A stretch of 64,000 nt of DNA from Chelativorans alearensis (GTDB lineage Bacteria; Pseudomonadota; Alphaproteobacteria; Rhizobiales; Rhizobiaceae). A program made the translations under genes and the position numbers. Below, piece after piece: positions 17,586 through 25,938 of the stretch. The stretch is from contig NZ_WQNI01000012.1 in the NCBI RefSeq assembly GCF_010993735.1, forward strand, positions 62,001-126,000, written 5' to 3'. How positions within the stretch are numbered: the first letter of the stretch is position 1; each line of letters opens with the position of its first letter. The notes beneath the pieces are model-generated. The model made no database searches. It worked only from the letters and a program-made list of their open reading frames with translations, and was not told the DNA's origin.

Positions 17586-18674
17586 ATGTCCGTTTGGCAT
17601 GTCCCGCTGAGGGCTTCCTTCTCGCTTGCCACTGCATTCGCAGCGGGCACGGCACTTGCCGATCCGATCACCATCACTGATCACGAAAACCGCACTATCA
17701 TGCTCGAAAGGCCTGCCGAGCGGATCGCCTCGATCCCCATCCCCGTGGCATCGACAATCATCACCATGGACGGCGGCACGTCTAGGCTGGTTGGCATGAA
17801 CCCGACGGCCAAGAGCGCCATCATGGAAGGCATTCTCGGCAAGATCTTCCCGGAAGCCCGGGAGATCCCCTCTGACATCACTGCTCCGAACTTCATACCG
17901 AATGTCGAGGAGCTTGCCACCACCAATCCCGAGCTTGTCGTGCAGTGGGCAGATCGCGGATCGGATTACCTCGACCCGATCGTCAACGCGGGTCTGAACG
18001 CGCTGCTGATCTCCTACGGCACCGAGGAAAAGACGCGAGAGTATCAAACAATGATCGCGACCGCGATGGGCAAGCCCGAGCGCGCCGAGATGATCAATGG
18101 CTGGCGCGAGGAAGTGGCCGCCGAGATGGCCGAAAAGGCCAAGTCCATTCCCGCCGAAAGCAAACCAAAGGTGCTTTATCTCCTGCGTGCGCTCGAGGCG
18201 ATGACCGCCTCCGGCGCGAAGGGCAACTACAATACCTACTACATCGAGCTTGCCGGTGGCGTCTCCGCCTCCGCCGATCTCGAGGGCAACGGCGTTACCA
18301 TCAGCCGCGAGCAGATCGCTGCCTGGGACCCGGACGTCATCCTGCTGAACAGCTTCGAGCCCCAGCTCGACGCCGGCCGCATCCATGACGACCCAATCCT
18401 ATCGCTCACCAAGGCGGCGCAGAACAACAGGGTCTACAAGATGCCGCTGGGCGGCTATCGCTGGGACCCGCCGAACCAGGAAAGCCCGCTGACCTGGATG
18501 TGGCTCGCCAACCTGCTTCATCCCGACGTCTTCCAGTACGACCTGCGCGCCGAGATGCGGCAGGCCTACAGGCTGCTCTACAATTACGACCTGACCGACG
18601 AGGACATCGACGGCATCCTTTGGCAGGACAAACAGGGGGATACCGCCAACTACGCGCAGTTCAAGGCCCGCTAA
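17586..18674 (+). CDS. ABC importer substrate-binding protein, iron-siderophore/cobalamin (FepB/BtuF) type
   Basis: This 362-residue protein has a signal peptide (cleavage near ALADPITIT, residue 24). A cluster-A2/periplasmic-binding domain follows: ITDHENRTIMLERPAERIAS, then LATTNPELVVQWADRG and AAWDPDVILLNSF. There is no lipobox Cys, so it is a free periplasmic protein. The C-terminal portion with many Trp/Tyr (YRWDPPNQESPLTWMWLANL) is the ligand-facing lobe. It is first in a five-gene operon with FecCD permease and ATPase. The family carries Fe-siderophore, haem, cobalamin or molybdate complexes. The ligand is not identified and no riboswitch helps. It starts at ATG 17586 with weak SD. Confidence 0.88.
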   Translation: MSVWHVPLRASFSLATAFAAGTALADPITITDHENRTIMLERPAERIASIPIPVASTIITMDGGTSRLVGMNPTAKSAIMEGILGKIFPEAREIPSDITAPNFIPNVEELATTNPELVVQWADRGSDYLDPIVNAGLNALLISYGTEEKTREYQTMIATAMGKPERAEMINGWREEVAAEMAEKAKSIPAESKPKVLYLLRALEAMTASGAKGNYNTYYIELAGGVSASADLEGNGVTISREQIAAWDPDVILLNSFEPQLDAGRIHDDPILSLTKAAQNNRVYKMPLGGYRWDPPNQESPLTWMWLANLLHPDVFQYDLRAEMRQAYRLLYNYDLTDEDIDGILWQDKQGDTANYAQFKAR

Positions 18675-18675
18675 G

Positions 18676-19728
18676 GTGAGCACGGCGGCAGCAGAACGCC
18701 CGGTCTGGAACCGCGTCGGGCTGCGTATCGGTGCCTTCGGTGCGATGGCGATCCTGCTGGGTGCCTCGATTCTGTTTGCCGTCGGCGCCGGTCGCTTCTC
18801 CATCGACGTGCCTCGGATCGGCGAGATCCTGTTTGCGGCCGTGATGAACCCCGATGCGCCTCTCGAACAGATGGACGAGCGCATCGTGCTGCTCGTCCGC
18901 CTGCCGCGCGTGCTTCTGGCTGCCCTGTCCGGAGCCGCGCTCGCGGTGGGCGGTGCAGCGCTTCAGGGCGTCTTCCGTAATCCGCTGGTGTCTCCCCAGG
19001 TGCTCGGCATCAGCCAGGGAGCGGCCTTCGGCGGCGCGCTCGCCATCCTGTTTGGCTATGCCGGCCTGGTGCTGCTCGGCATGGCGTTCGTGCTTGGCCT
19101 TGCGGCGCTGGTGCTGGTGGGGCTGCTGTCCCGGATCGACGGGCGCACGGAAGTGATCACCGTCATCCTCGCTGGAATGATCGTCGGGGCCCTCTTCGCC
19201 GCGCTCGTCTCCATCGTCCAGTTCATCGCCGACCCGAATACCTCACTGCCAGCCATCGTCTACTGGCTGATGGGTTCGTTCTCGACCGCCACCTGGCCGC
19301 GCCTGTGGCTGGCTGTGCCCGGCATGGGTCTGGGGCTCCTCACTGTTTGGCTTTTGCGCTACCGGCTGAACTTGCTCGCGCTCGAAGAACAGGAGGCGCG
19401 GTCGCTGGGCGTCAATCCGGACCGCGAGCGCTGGTACGTCTTCATCGCGATTTCGCTGATGACCGGCACCTCGGTCGCGGTCGCCGGGATCATCGGCTGG
19501 ATCGGCCTCGTCGTACCGCATGCCGCGCGCATCCTGGTCGGCGAGGATCATCGCGCGCTGATTCCCGCATGCGCCCTGCTGGGGGCTGCCTATCTCACCT
19601 TCATCGACACGTTGGCGCGCACGATGACGGCGGCGGAGATACCGCTCGGCGTGCTGACCGCGCTGATCGGAGCGCCGGTCTTCGCCTATCTGCTGCGCCG
19701 CCACTTCACGGAGGCGAACCGCGCATGA
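18676..19728 (+). CDS. FecCD/BtuC-type ABC permease
   Basis: This 350-residue inner-membrane protein has about ten hydrophobic helices. The family motifs are GAALAVGGAALQGVFRNPLV, PQVLGISQGAAFGGALAILF, and near the C-terminus GIIGWIGLVVPHAARILVGE with DHRALIPACALLGAAYL. It starts at GTG one base after the binding-protein stop and overlaps the ATPase start by 4 bp (ATGA), so the three subunits are translationally coupled. It forms the homodimeric translocation channel of an importer for a metal chelate or corrinoid-like ligand. Confidence 0.93.
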   Translation: MSTAAAERPVWNRVGLRIGAFGAMAILLGASILFAVGAGRFSIDVPRIGEILFAAVMNPDAPLEQMDERIVLLVRLPRVLLAALSGAALAVGGAALQGVFRNPLVSPQVLGISQGAAFGGALAILFGYAGLVLLGMAFVLGLAALVLVGLLSRIDGRTEVITVILAGMIVGALFAALVSIVQFIADPNTSLPAIVYWLMGSFSTATWPRLWLAVPGMGLGLLTVWLLRYRLNLLALEEQEARSLGVNPDRERWYVFIAISLMTGTSVAVAGIIGWIGLVVPHAARILVGEDHRALIPACALLGAAYLTFIDTLARTMTAAEIPLGVLTALIGAPVFAYLLRRHFTEANRA

Positions 19729-20486
19729 TCGGTCTGGAAAACGCCTCCGTTTCCTTCGGCAGCCGCACGCTCTTTTCCGGTGTCAGTTTCACCGTGTCGG
19801 TCGGCCGCTCCATGGCCATTCTCGGGCCCAACGGTCGTGGCAAGACGACGTTGCTGCGGGCACTGCTTGGCTTCCAACCTCTGGCCAAGGGCAGCCGGCA
19901 GGCACCCCGGGTCGCGGGCTACGTGCCGCAGCACGGCGCCTCGCAGGCCAAGCTTACCGGGCTCGAGGTCGTGATCATGGGGCGCGCCGCAAGGCTTGGC
20001 CTGTTCGGTCAGCCGAGCGCCGAGGATCGGGCGGCCGCGGAACAGGCCCTTGTGGAGGTTGGCGCCTGCCACCTCGCCGAGCTGCGCTACGACCGCATGT
20101 CCGGGGGGCAGCGGCAGATGATCCTCATTGCGCGCGCGCTTGCGACCGGCTCTCCGACGCTTGTCTTCGACGAGCCCACATCCGCCCTCGACCTTGGCAA
20201 TCAGGCCCGCACGCTCCAACTACTCAATGCGCTCAGGCTGCGCCGCGATAAGGCCATTCTCTTCACCACCCACGACCCGAACCACGCGCTGGCGGCCGCC
20301 GACGACGTGCTCATGATGATGCCCGGGGGGCGGGAGATCCATGGCCCCGTTGCGGAGATGATTGATCCGGACAAGCTTTCCGAGCTCTACGGCGTCGCCA
20401 TGAGCTGGGTCGGGGTCAGCGGTCCCACGGGAGAAACGCGGCGCGCCATCGTGCCGGCCTTCTCGGGAATAGAAGCCGTGGCATGA
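19725..20486 (+). CDS. ABC importer ATPase (FecE/BtuD type)
   Basis: This 253-residue protein has Walker A GPNGRGKTT (about residues 34-42) and a Q-loop in GYVPQHGASQAKLTG. The signature MSGGQRQMILIARAL, Walker B LVFDEPTSALDLG and H-loop TTHDPNHAL follow. The start is ATG 19725 inside the permease stop (ATGA); the longer upstream frame lies within the permease gene. Its own stop overlaps the next gene by 4 bp (ATGA). Coupling through five genes argues that the two proteins after it belong to the transport system. Confidence 0.93.
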   Translation: MIGLENASVSFGSRTLFSGVSFTVSVGRSMAILGPNGRGKTTLLRALLGFQPLAKGSRQAPRVAGYVPQHGASQAKLTGLEVVIMGRAARLGLFGQPSAEDRAAAEQALVEVGACHLAELRYDRMSGGQRQMILIARALATGSPTLVFDEPTSALDLGNQARTLQLLNALRLRRDKAILFTTHDPNHALAAADDVLMMMPGGREIHGPVAEMIDPDKLSELYGVAMSWVGVSGPTGETRRAIVPAFSGIEAVA

Positions 20487-21787
20487 GCGTCATCTATCTG
20501 CAATCCGCCTATGACGGCCCGTCCGAAACCGTCCGCCGCGCAGCGGCACAGGGCAAGCTGAAGATCGTCAGCCAGTCGGAGCTGACACCGGATATCCTTC
20601 TCGCCCACAGCGGGCTGATCACCGGCAACCAGCTCGACCAGAACGCCATGCTGGCCATGAAGGGCGCGCTCGCCGCTTTTCTCGACGCCGGCGGCCAATG
20701 GTTCTTCAATGGCCATATGCTGCGGCCTCTCGTCGATGGCATGGCGCAGTACCGGCCGATAGCTGCGCCCACACGCGCCGATTTCGTTCTGAGCTCGGTG
20801 AATGCCCATCCGATCTTTCAGGGCATCGACTTGAAGAAGCTGGAGACCAACAGGGGGGTGGCCGGCTTCTACGGCCGTGGATGCAATCCGCTGCCCGAAG
20901 GCGCCGTGGCCGTGAACGGGCTCGGCGAGACCCTGGTGCCGGTCGACTGGGTATGGGCCCGACCGGGCGGCGGCCGCATATTCTCCCATTCCGGCAACGA
21001 CCTCGGCTCCATAGGCCTCGAATGGGACCTGGCGCCGGAGCTTTCACGGCGGATCATCGACTGGGCAGATGGTGGCGCGTGCCTCGATCCTTGGCCCCAC
21101 ACCGCCGGCCGAGCGGGCGACGATCTGCCACTTGCCGGAGCGGAGCGCTACGGCGGCGGGAAGTCCTTCGCCGGAGCGGGCAAGCGCATCGTCGCACCTT
21201 CCTCCGGCACCTATTATCACATCCGCAGCCTCGAGGGTCCGGGCTGCGGCAAGGCCTTCGACGTCATTTGCGCGCCCGAGGCGCTTGGCGAGACCCTGCG
21301 GCCGAACGACGTCCTGTGGGTTCCCTGCCGCACGCCTGCCCAAAGGATGATCGCGCTGAAGGAAGCGGTCGCCCGCCACCTTGAAGCCGGCGGAACGGTC
21401 GTCGCGCTCGGCGAGAGCCGCTCCGATCTCTGGCTCCCGGCCATCCGGTTCACCGGCACGCCGACAAACTGGTGGTGGTGGCTGGATCCGGCAGCCGATC
21501 TCGGCGTCTCCATCGCTGCGCCGGACCACCCTCTAATGGCCGGCATGGAAAAGAAGGACGTCACCTGGCACCTGCATGGCTGGTTTCAGCCGCCGGAGGG
21601 CGCGACTGCATTGGTCACGGACAGGGAGGGCCGGGCGATCCTCTATGAAGATACCGTCTCGACGCCGGGGCGGATGATCATCTCCTCGCTCGATCCGATG
21701 TACCATCACGGATCGCATTTCATGCCGGCCACAACGCGTTTCCTTTACCGGTTCATCCCTAATCTTAAGGCCTATCTCGATGCATGA
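20483..21787 (+). CDS. Two-domain glutamine-amidotransferase-like (ThuA/GATase1-fold) protein of unknown function
   Basis: This 434-residue cytoplasmic protein has no signal peptide. It seems to be an internal duplication of a flavodoxin/GATase1-like fold. In the first half LLAHSGLITGNQLDQNAMLA precedes AAFLDAGGQWFFNGHMLRPL. In the second, LRPNDVLWVPCRTPAQRMIA precedes ARHLEAGGTVVALGESRSDL. Both halves end with a G-R-(I/M)-I/F-S segment and a C-terminal helix. Cys296 (VPCRTP) is not in the usual nucleophile-elbow context. I know no function. Its ATG overlaps the ATPase stop and the following gene overlaps it by 8 bp, so it is part of the importer operon. It may process the imported ligand. 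A single-domain relative is at 39065. Confidence 0.8.
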   Translation: MSVIYLQSAYDGPSETVRRAAAQGKLKIVSQSELTPDILLAHSGLITGNQLDQNAMLAMKGALAAFLDAGGQWFFNGHMLRPLVDGMAQYRPIAAPTRADFVLSSVNAHPIFQGIDLKKLETNRGVAGFYGRGCNPLPEGAVAVNGLGETLVPVDWVWARPGGGRIFSHSGNDLGSIGLEWDLAPELSRRIIDWADGGACLDPWPHTAGRAGDDLPLAGAERYGGGKSFAGAGKRIVAPSSGTYYHIRSLEGPGCGKAFDVICAPEALGETLRPNDVLWVPCRTPAQRMIALKEAVARHLEAGGTVVALGESRSDLWLPAIRFTGTPTNWWWWLDPAADLGVSIAAPDHPLMAGMEKKDVTWHLHGWFQPPEGATALVTDREGRAILYEDTVSTPGRMIISSLDPMYHHGSHFMPATTRFLYRFIPNLKAYLDA

Positions 21788-22289
21788 TTCGATTGCCGTC
21801 AGTGAAGCGGGCAGGATGCTCACTTTCACCTTCGACCAGATACTTGCTTATCACGGCGGCGGCTTCCCAGGAGGCGTCGTACATGGCCTCAAGGCCATGC
21901 AGGCGGGTTTTCCGCTCCTTTTCGACACGCCGCCCGAGCGGCGCGAAATTTTGGTACTGACGGCCTTTTCGGGCCCCGGCGGTCGCGACGCGCTGGAAAT
22001 GGTGACGCGCGCGGTGACCGACGGCCGGTTCACCATAGACAAGACGATCGGCGGCAAGGACGTCATCTCCCAACCGCCCGGCCCCTACGTCTTCCGCTTC
22101 AGCTATCGCGGCAGGACGGCCGAGGCCGCAATCAGGCCCGGCCATGTGCGCGAGGAATTCGTTGCGCTGGGCGCGAAGAAGGACAAATCGCCAGAGGAGC
22201 TCGCACGCCTTGAGGAGCTGAAGTCGGAAATGGCGGGCCGGCTTCTGCCGCTACCGGCGAGCGAGATCTACACGGCGGGGCTCATCTGA
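21780..22289 (+). CDS. FmdE-like protein lacking metal ligands
   Basis: This 169-residue cytoplasmic protein starts at ATG 21780, overlapping the preceding gene by 8 bp. The segment FDQILAYHGGGFPGGVVHGL (residues 18-37) aligns by eye with the FmdE/FwdE family motif HGHxCPG. The second His and the Cys are replaced (H-G-G-G-F-P-G), so the usual metal site is degenerate. The middle (GRDALEMVTRAVTDGRF) fits the same fold. FmdE proteins accompany molybdenum/tungsten formylmethanofuran dehydrogenase and occur near metal-chelate transporters. The assignment is tentative. It is the last gene of the operon. Confidence 0.55.
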   Translation: MHDSIAVSEAGRMLTFTFDQILAYHGGGFPGGVVHGLKAMQAGFPLLFDTPPERREILVLTAFSGPGGRDALEMVTRAVTDGRFTIDKTIGGKDVISQPPGPYVFRFSYRGRTAEAAIRPGHVREEFVALGAKKDKSPEELARLEELKSEMAGRLLPLPASEIYTAGLI

Positions 22290-22858
22290 AACCGCGGGCG
22301 GAGTATTCCGGCAAAGACTGCACCCGCAGGTTCTCCAATCCCCTCCGTCGGATTGGTGGAGCACTCGGAAGTCCTGGAGCGAGTGTCCGCAACGCAGAAG
22401 TTTCCGTGAATGCCAACTTGTGGCGCATTACTGCCTAGCAGCAGGGGGCCGAAGGCAGACTGGCTGCTTTGGGATGGAACCAGCAGCAAGCTGCCCTTTG
22501 TTCATTGATCGGCTTGTGCGTCAAGCACCATCGCGCTCGCATCGGCTGTCGCGGATTGGGCCAATGGTATCCGCCCGCTACCAGGATGTTGTGGGCTTTC
22601 TCGGGCTCGGTCATCTTGGCCTGCAGGAGATGAGTGGCATTTTCGCCAACAGGTGGCGACAGAAGGCGGGCGGGCATCTCCAGCCACCAGCGATAGTTAT
22701 CTTGCTCGCCGTCGAAGTCCGAAAGAGCATGTCCAACGTATTTCCAAGGAATTGTAAAGCGCAGCTATACATGCAGTTCAACATTGGCATGTTTATCTCG
22801 GTCACTAAAATAATCCATCTTCGGCCGACCGTTAGAGGTCGAAAATCGGAGTACACGG
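22290..22858. other. Intergenic region, no gene recognised
   Basis: These 569 bases between the importer operon and the molybdenum-hydroxylase genes contain frames on both strands without recognisable products. One on the minus strand around 22435-22700 (NYRWWLEMPARLLSPPVGEN) looks protein-like but was not identified; it could be a gene relic. Confidence 0.4.
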
Positions 22859-23311
22859 ATGGCATTCTCGCTGCAGATCAATGGCCGCGCCTACACGGTG
22901 GACGTAGACGGCGACACTCCACTCCTCTGGGTCCTGCGCGACGTGCTTGGCATGACCGGCACAAAGTTCGGATGCGGACAGGGACTTTGTGGAGCCTGCA
23001 CCGTCCACGTTGATGGCGTTGCCACTCGTTCCTGCGTCACTCCAATCGAAAGCGCCGCGGAAAGCCAGGTCACGACGATCGAAGCCCTCCATACCGTTGC
23101 CCATGGGAAGGCGCTGCAGGATGCGTGGGTCGAGCTTGAAGTGCCTCAATGCGGCTACTGTCAGTCGGGACAGCTGATGTCTGCCGCAGCATTGCTAAAG
23201 GAAACCCCGAGACCGACCGATGACGACATAGACAATGCAATGTGGGGGAATGTCTGTCGCTGCGGGACGTACCAGCGGATACGTGCCGCCATCAAGCGTG
23301 CCAGCGCATAA
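22859..23311 (+). CDS. iorA: [2Fe-2S] subunit of isoquinoline 1-oxidoreductase-type molybdenum hydroxylase
   Basis: This 150-residue protein has two iron-sulfur domains. The N-terminal plant-type cluster uses [18 protein letters not shown] and a further Cys (TRSC). The C-terminal helical domain has [10 protein letters not shown] and [15 protein letters not shown]. This is the small electron-transfer subunit of the xanthine-oxidase family, IorA type (two-subunit enzymes without FAD subunit). It lies 14 bp before the large-subunit gene. The enzyme passes electrons outward, here probably to the adjacent cytochrome c. Confidence 0.92.
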   Translation: MAFSLQINGRAYTVDVDGDTPLLWVLRDVLGMTGTKFGCGQGLCGACTVHVDGVATRSCVTPIESAAESQVTTIEALHTVAHGKALQDAWVELEVPQCGYCQSGQLMSAAALLKETPRPTDDDIDNAMWGNVCRCGTYQRIRAAIKRASA

Positions 23312-23325
23312 CGGGAGACAAGATC

Positions 23326-25485
23326 ATGTCAAAAAGTGCTCTCGCTCCGCAGTTGAGCCGCCGCCATTTCCTCAAGGCCAGCGTTGCGGTGGGGGGTGGT
23401 CTCGTCGTCAATCTCGCCCTTGGATCAGGCTTCTCGGCCGCAGCCGCGGACTTCGCCCCCAATGCGTTCATTCGTATCGACCGGAAAGGCCTTGTCACGC
23501 TCGTTATGCCGCAAGTGGAAATGGGCCAAGGCATCTACACGGCCCAGGCAATGCTGCTCGCCGAAGAGCTGGAAGTCGCACTTGACGACGTCAAGCTCGA
23601 ACATGCGCCCGTGGACGAGTCTCTGTACGGTCATCCGATGCTTGGGCGTCAGATGACGGGCGGTTCCACGTCGATACGAGCGTTCTGGTCACCCTTGCGC
23701 ATGGCCGGTGCGACGGCCCGCGCCCTGCTCATCCAGGCAGCAGCGCAGGAGTGGAATGTTGATCCTGCCAGCTGTCGCGCCGAAGATGGCTTCGTTCTCG
23801 ACGAAAGCGGCACCAGGGCTCTGGCCTATGGCGAATTGGTGGACGTTGCTGCCTCCCTTCCTGCTCCTGCCCCGGAAACCTTGATCCTCAAGTCTCCGGA
23901 GAATTTCAGACTCCTGGGAACCCCCGCAAAGCGGCTGGATACCCCGGGTAAGGTCAATGGGGCGCTAAAATATGGCATCGATGCCTTTCCCGACGGGACC
24001 AAGATTGCCGCAATAGCCATATCTCCGGTTCTCGGCGGCAAGCCAAAGTCGGTGAACGAGCAGTCTGCGCTTGCAGTCAACGGGGTGCGCCAGGTGGTGC
24101 TGACGGATGACGCCGTGGCGGTCGTGGCGGATCACACCGGAGCGGCCAAGAAGGGGCTTGAGGCAGCTTCGATCGAATGGGACGACGGTCCCAACGCGCA
24201 GGTGTCCAGCACCGACATCGTCCGACATCTGGAGCAGGAATCACAAAACCCCGGCGCCATAGCCCGTAGTGAAGGTGATGTGACAACGGCGCTGGCGGGC
24301 GCAGCGCAGCGGATCGACGCCGTCTATCAATTGCCTTTTCTTTCCCACGCGGCAATGGAACCGATGAATTGCACCGTGCATGTGCGCGAGGATGCGTGCG
24401 AGCTCTGGGTCGGTACCCAGAACCTCTCTGCAGCCAAGCTGGCTGCCGCGACAGTCACCGGCCTAGAGCCGGAGAAGATCATTATCAACAATCACATCGT
24501 CGGCGGCGGTTTCGGCCGCCGCCTCGAAGTCGACGGCATCAGCCACGCTGTTAAAGTTGCGATGCAGGTCGACGGCCCGGTCAAGGTGATCTGGAGCCGC
24601 GAGGAAGATATTCAGCACGGGTACTACCGTCCGTACTATTATGATCGGATGTCAGGCGGGATTGACGAGGAAGGAAACCCTGTCGCCTGGATGCATCGTG
24701 TCTCCGGATCGTCGATTTTCGCCCGGATCGCGCCACCCGTAATGCAGAACGGCGTGGATCCCGACGGAGTAGAGGGGGCGGCCCATCCGCCATACAAGCT
24801 TCCGGCAATCCAGGTCGAGTTCAACCAGGTCGAGCCACAAGGTGTTCTCACGAGTTGGTGGCGCGGTGTCGGACCCTCCCACAACGTGTTTGTGGTTGAA
24901 AGTTTCATTGATGAACTCGCCGCTGCGGCGAAAGCCGATCCGGTCGACTACCGCAAGCGACTGCTGTCGGAAAATCCTCGTGCGTTGAGGGTTCTGGAAC
25001 TGGCCGCAGAGAAGGCCGAGTGGGGCAAGCCGCTGCCGGCCCGGCAGGGTCGCGGCGTTGCCGTGCAGTTCGCGTTCGGCTCCTACCTCGCAATAGTTGC
25101 CGACGCCACTGTCGAGGCTGACGGCGCGGTCAGGGTCACGCGCATCGTGACGGCCGTGGACTGCGGACTGACAGTGAATCCCGATACGATTGCGGCCCAG
25201 ATGGAAGGCGGCGCGTTATACGGCCTGACGGCGGTTCTGTATGGCGCGATTACCCTCAAGGACGGCCGGGTCGAGCAAAGCAATTTCGACAACTACCTGC
25301 CGCTTCGCATCGACGAGGCACCGCACGTTGAAACTCATATCGTTCCGACCGCCGAACCGCCGGGAGGCATAGGTGAAGCGGCGACCTCAGCGGTGTTTCC
25401 AGCCGTTACCAATGCGATCTTCTCGGCAACAGGGAAGCGTGTGCGAACACTGCCGGTCAATCCCGAAGACCTGCGGGAAACCTAG
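23326..25485 (+). CDS. iorB: Molybdopterin subunit of isoquinoline 1-oxidoreductase-type dehydrogenase
   Basis: This 719-residue protein starts at ATG 23326 with a twin-arginine signal (SRRHFLKAS at 11-19), so the folded enzyme goes to the periplasm. Family motifs include QVEMGQGIYTAQAMLLAEEL, GGSTSIRAFWSPLRMAGAT, IVGGGFGRRLEVDGISHAV, WWRGVGPSHNVFVVESFIDE and, near the C-terminus, EPPGGIGEAATSAVFPAVTN with the catalytic Glu. IorAB-like enzymes hydroxylate N-heterocycles or oxidise aldehydes at a molybdenum-cytosine-dinucleotide site. The substrate is not predictable. The partner cytochrome c gene follows after 3 bp but is frameshifted. Confidence 0.92.
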   Translation: MSKSALAPQLSRRHFLKASVAVGGGLVVNLALGSGFSAAAADFAPNAFIRIDRKGLVTLVMPQVEMGQGIYTAQAMLLAEELEVALDDVKLEHAPVDESLYGHPMLGRQMTGGSTSIRAFWSPLRMAGATARALLIQAAAQEWNVDPASCRAEDGFVLDESGTRALAYGELVDVAASLPAPAPETLILKSPENFRLLGTPAKRLDTPGKVNGALKYGIDAFPDGTKIAAIAISPVLGGKPKSVNEQSALAVNGVRQVVLTDDAVAVVADHTGAAKKGLEAASIEWDDGPNAQVSSTDIVRHLEQESQNPGAIARSEGDVTTALAGAAQRIDAVYQLPFLSHAAMEPMNCTVHVREDACELWVGTQNLSAAKLAAATVTGLEPEKIIINNHIVGGGFGRRLEVDGISHAVKVAMQVDGPVKVIWSREEDIQHGYYRPYYYDRMSGGIDEEGNPVAWMHRVSGSSIFARIAPPVMQNGVDPDGVEGAAHPPYKLPAIQVEFNQVEPQGVLTSWWRGVGPSHNVFVVESFIDELAAAAKADPVDYRKRLLSENPRALRVLELAAEKAEWGKPLPARQGRGVAVQFAFGSYLAIVADATVEADGAVRVTRIVTAVDCGLTVNPDTIAAQMEGGALYGLTAVLYGAITLKDGRVEQSNFDNYLPLRIDEAPHVETHIVPTAEPPGGIGEAATSAVFPAVTNAIFSATGKRVRTLPVNPEDLRET

Positions 25486-25488
25486 AGC

Positions 25489-25867
25489 ATGGCGCAGATC
25501 CTGCGAATCCTTGCCACGGCGTCCATCGTCTTCGTCGTCTGTTCCGGCTCCGCATTTGCGGACGGAGACGCCGTTCGCGGCGAACAGCTCTTCAATCGAT
25601 GTACAGCGTGCCACTCGGTCGAGGGCCAGAACAAGTCGGGACCTGCTCTGAATGGAGTGTTCGGTCGGAAAGCCCGGGGCGGTAGAGGGGTATCGATATT
25701 CCGCGGCCGTCGTGAATTCGGACGTAGTGTGGACTGATGAAACACTCGATACCTACTTGACGGCTCCTGCCAGGATGTTGCGGGGCACGCGCATGACCAC
25801 AGGCGTTGTCAGGCCCGACGATCGCGCGGACATCATCGCGTATCTTAAAACGCTTGCTGCCCCGTGA
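25489..25867 (+). pseudogene. Cytochrome c, class I, with a single frameshift
   Basis: ATG at 25489 opens a signal peptide (ILATASIVFVVCSGSAFADG) and the haem motif CTACHSVEGQNKSGPALNG. The homology then moves one frame at about 25672-25676 in the run GCCCGGGG and continues as GAVEGYRYSAAVVNSDVVWT, TAPARMLRGTRMTTGVVRPD and a C-terminal helix to TGA at 25867. Removing one C restores a normal cytochrome c of about 125 residues with its axial Met (GTRM). It would be the electron acceptor of the IorAB enzyme. The frameshift could be a true mutation or a base-calling error in a homopolymer run. Confidence 0.8.
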
Positions 25868-25938
25868 GGGCCCGCACGGTGCAACGCCTCGCGGTGCAGC
25901 GCTTACACACTTGGCCTTTTGGGCAGTTACCCTTGCCG

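Noticed and set aside
22420-23013. Plus-strand frame crossing the iorA start
   Set aside because: It overlaps iorA in another frame and has no recognisable content.
25660-25680. Programmed frameshift in the cytochrome c gene
   Set aside because: No slippery heptamer of the known kind with a downstream structure; a single-base insertion or sequencing error is simpler.
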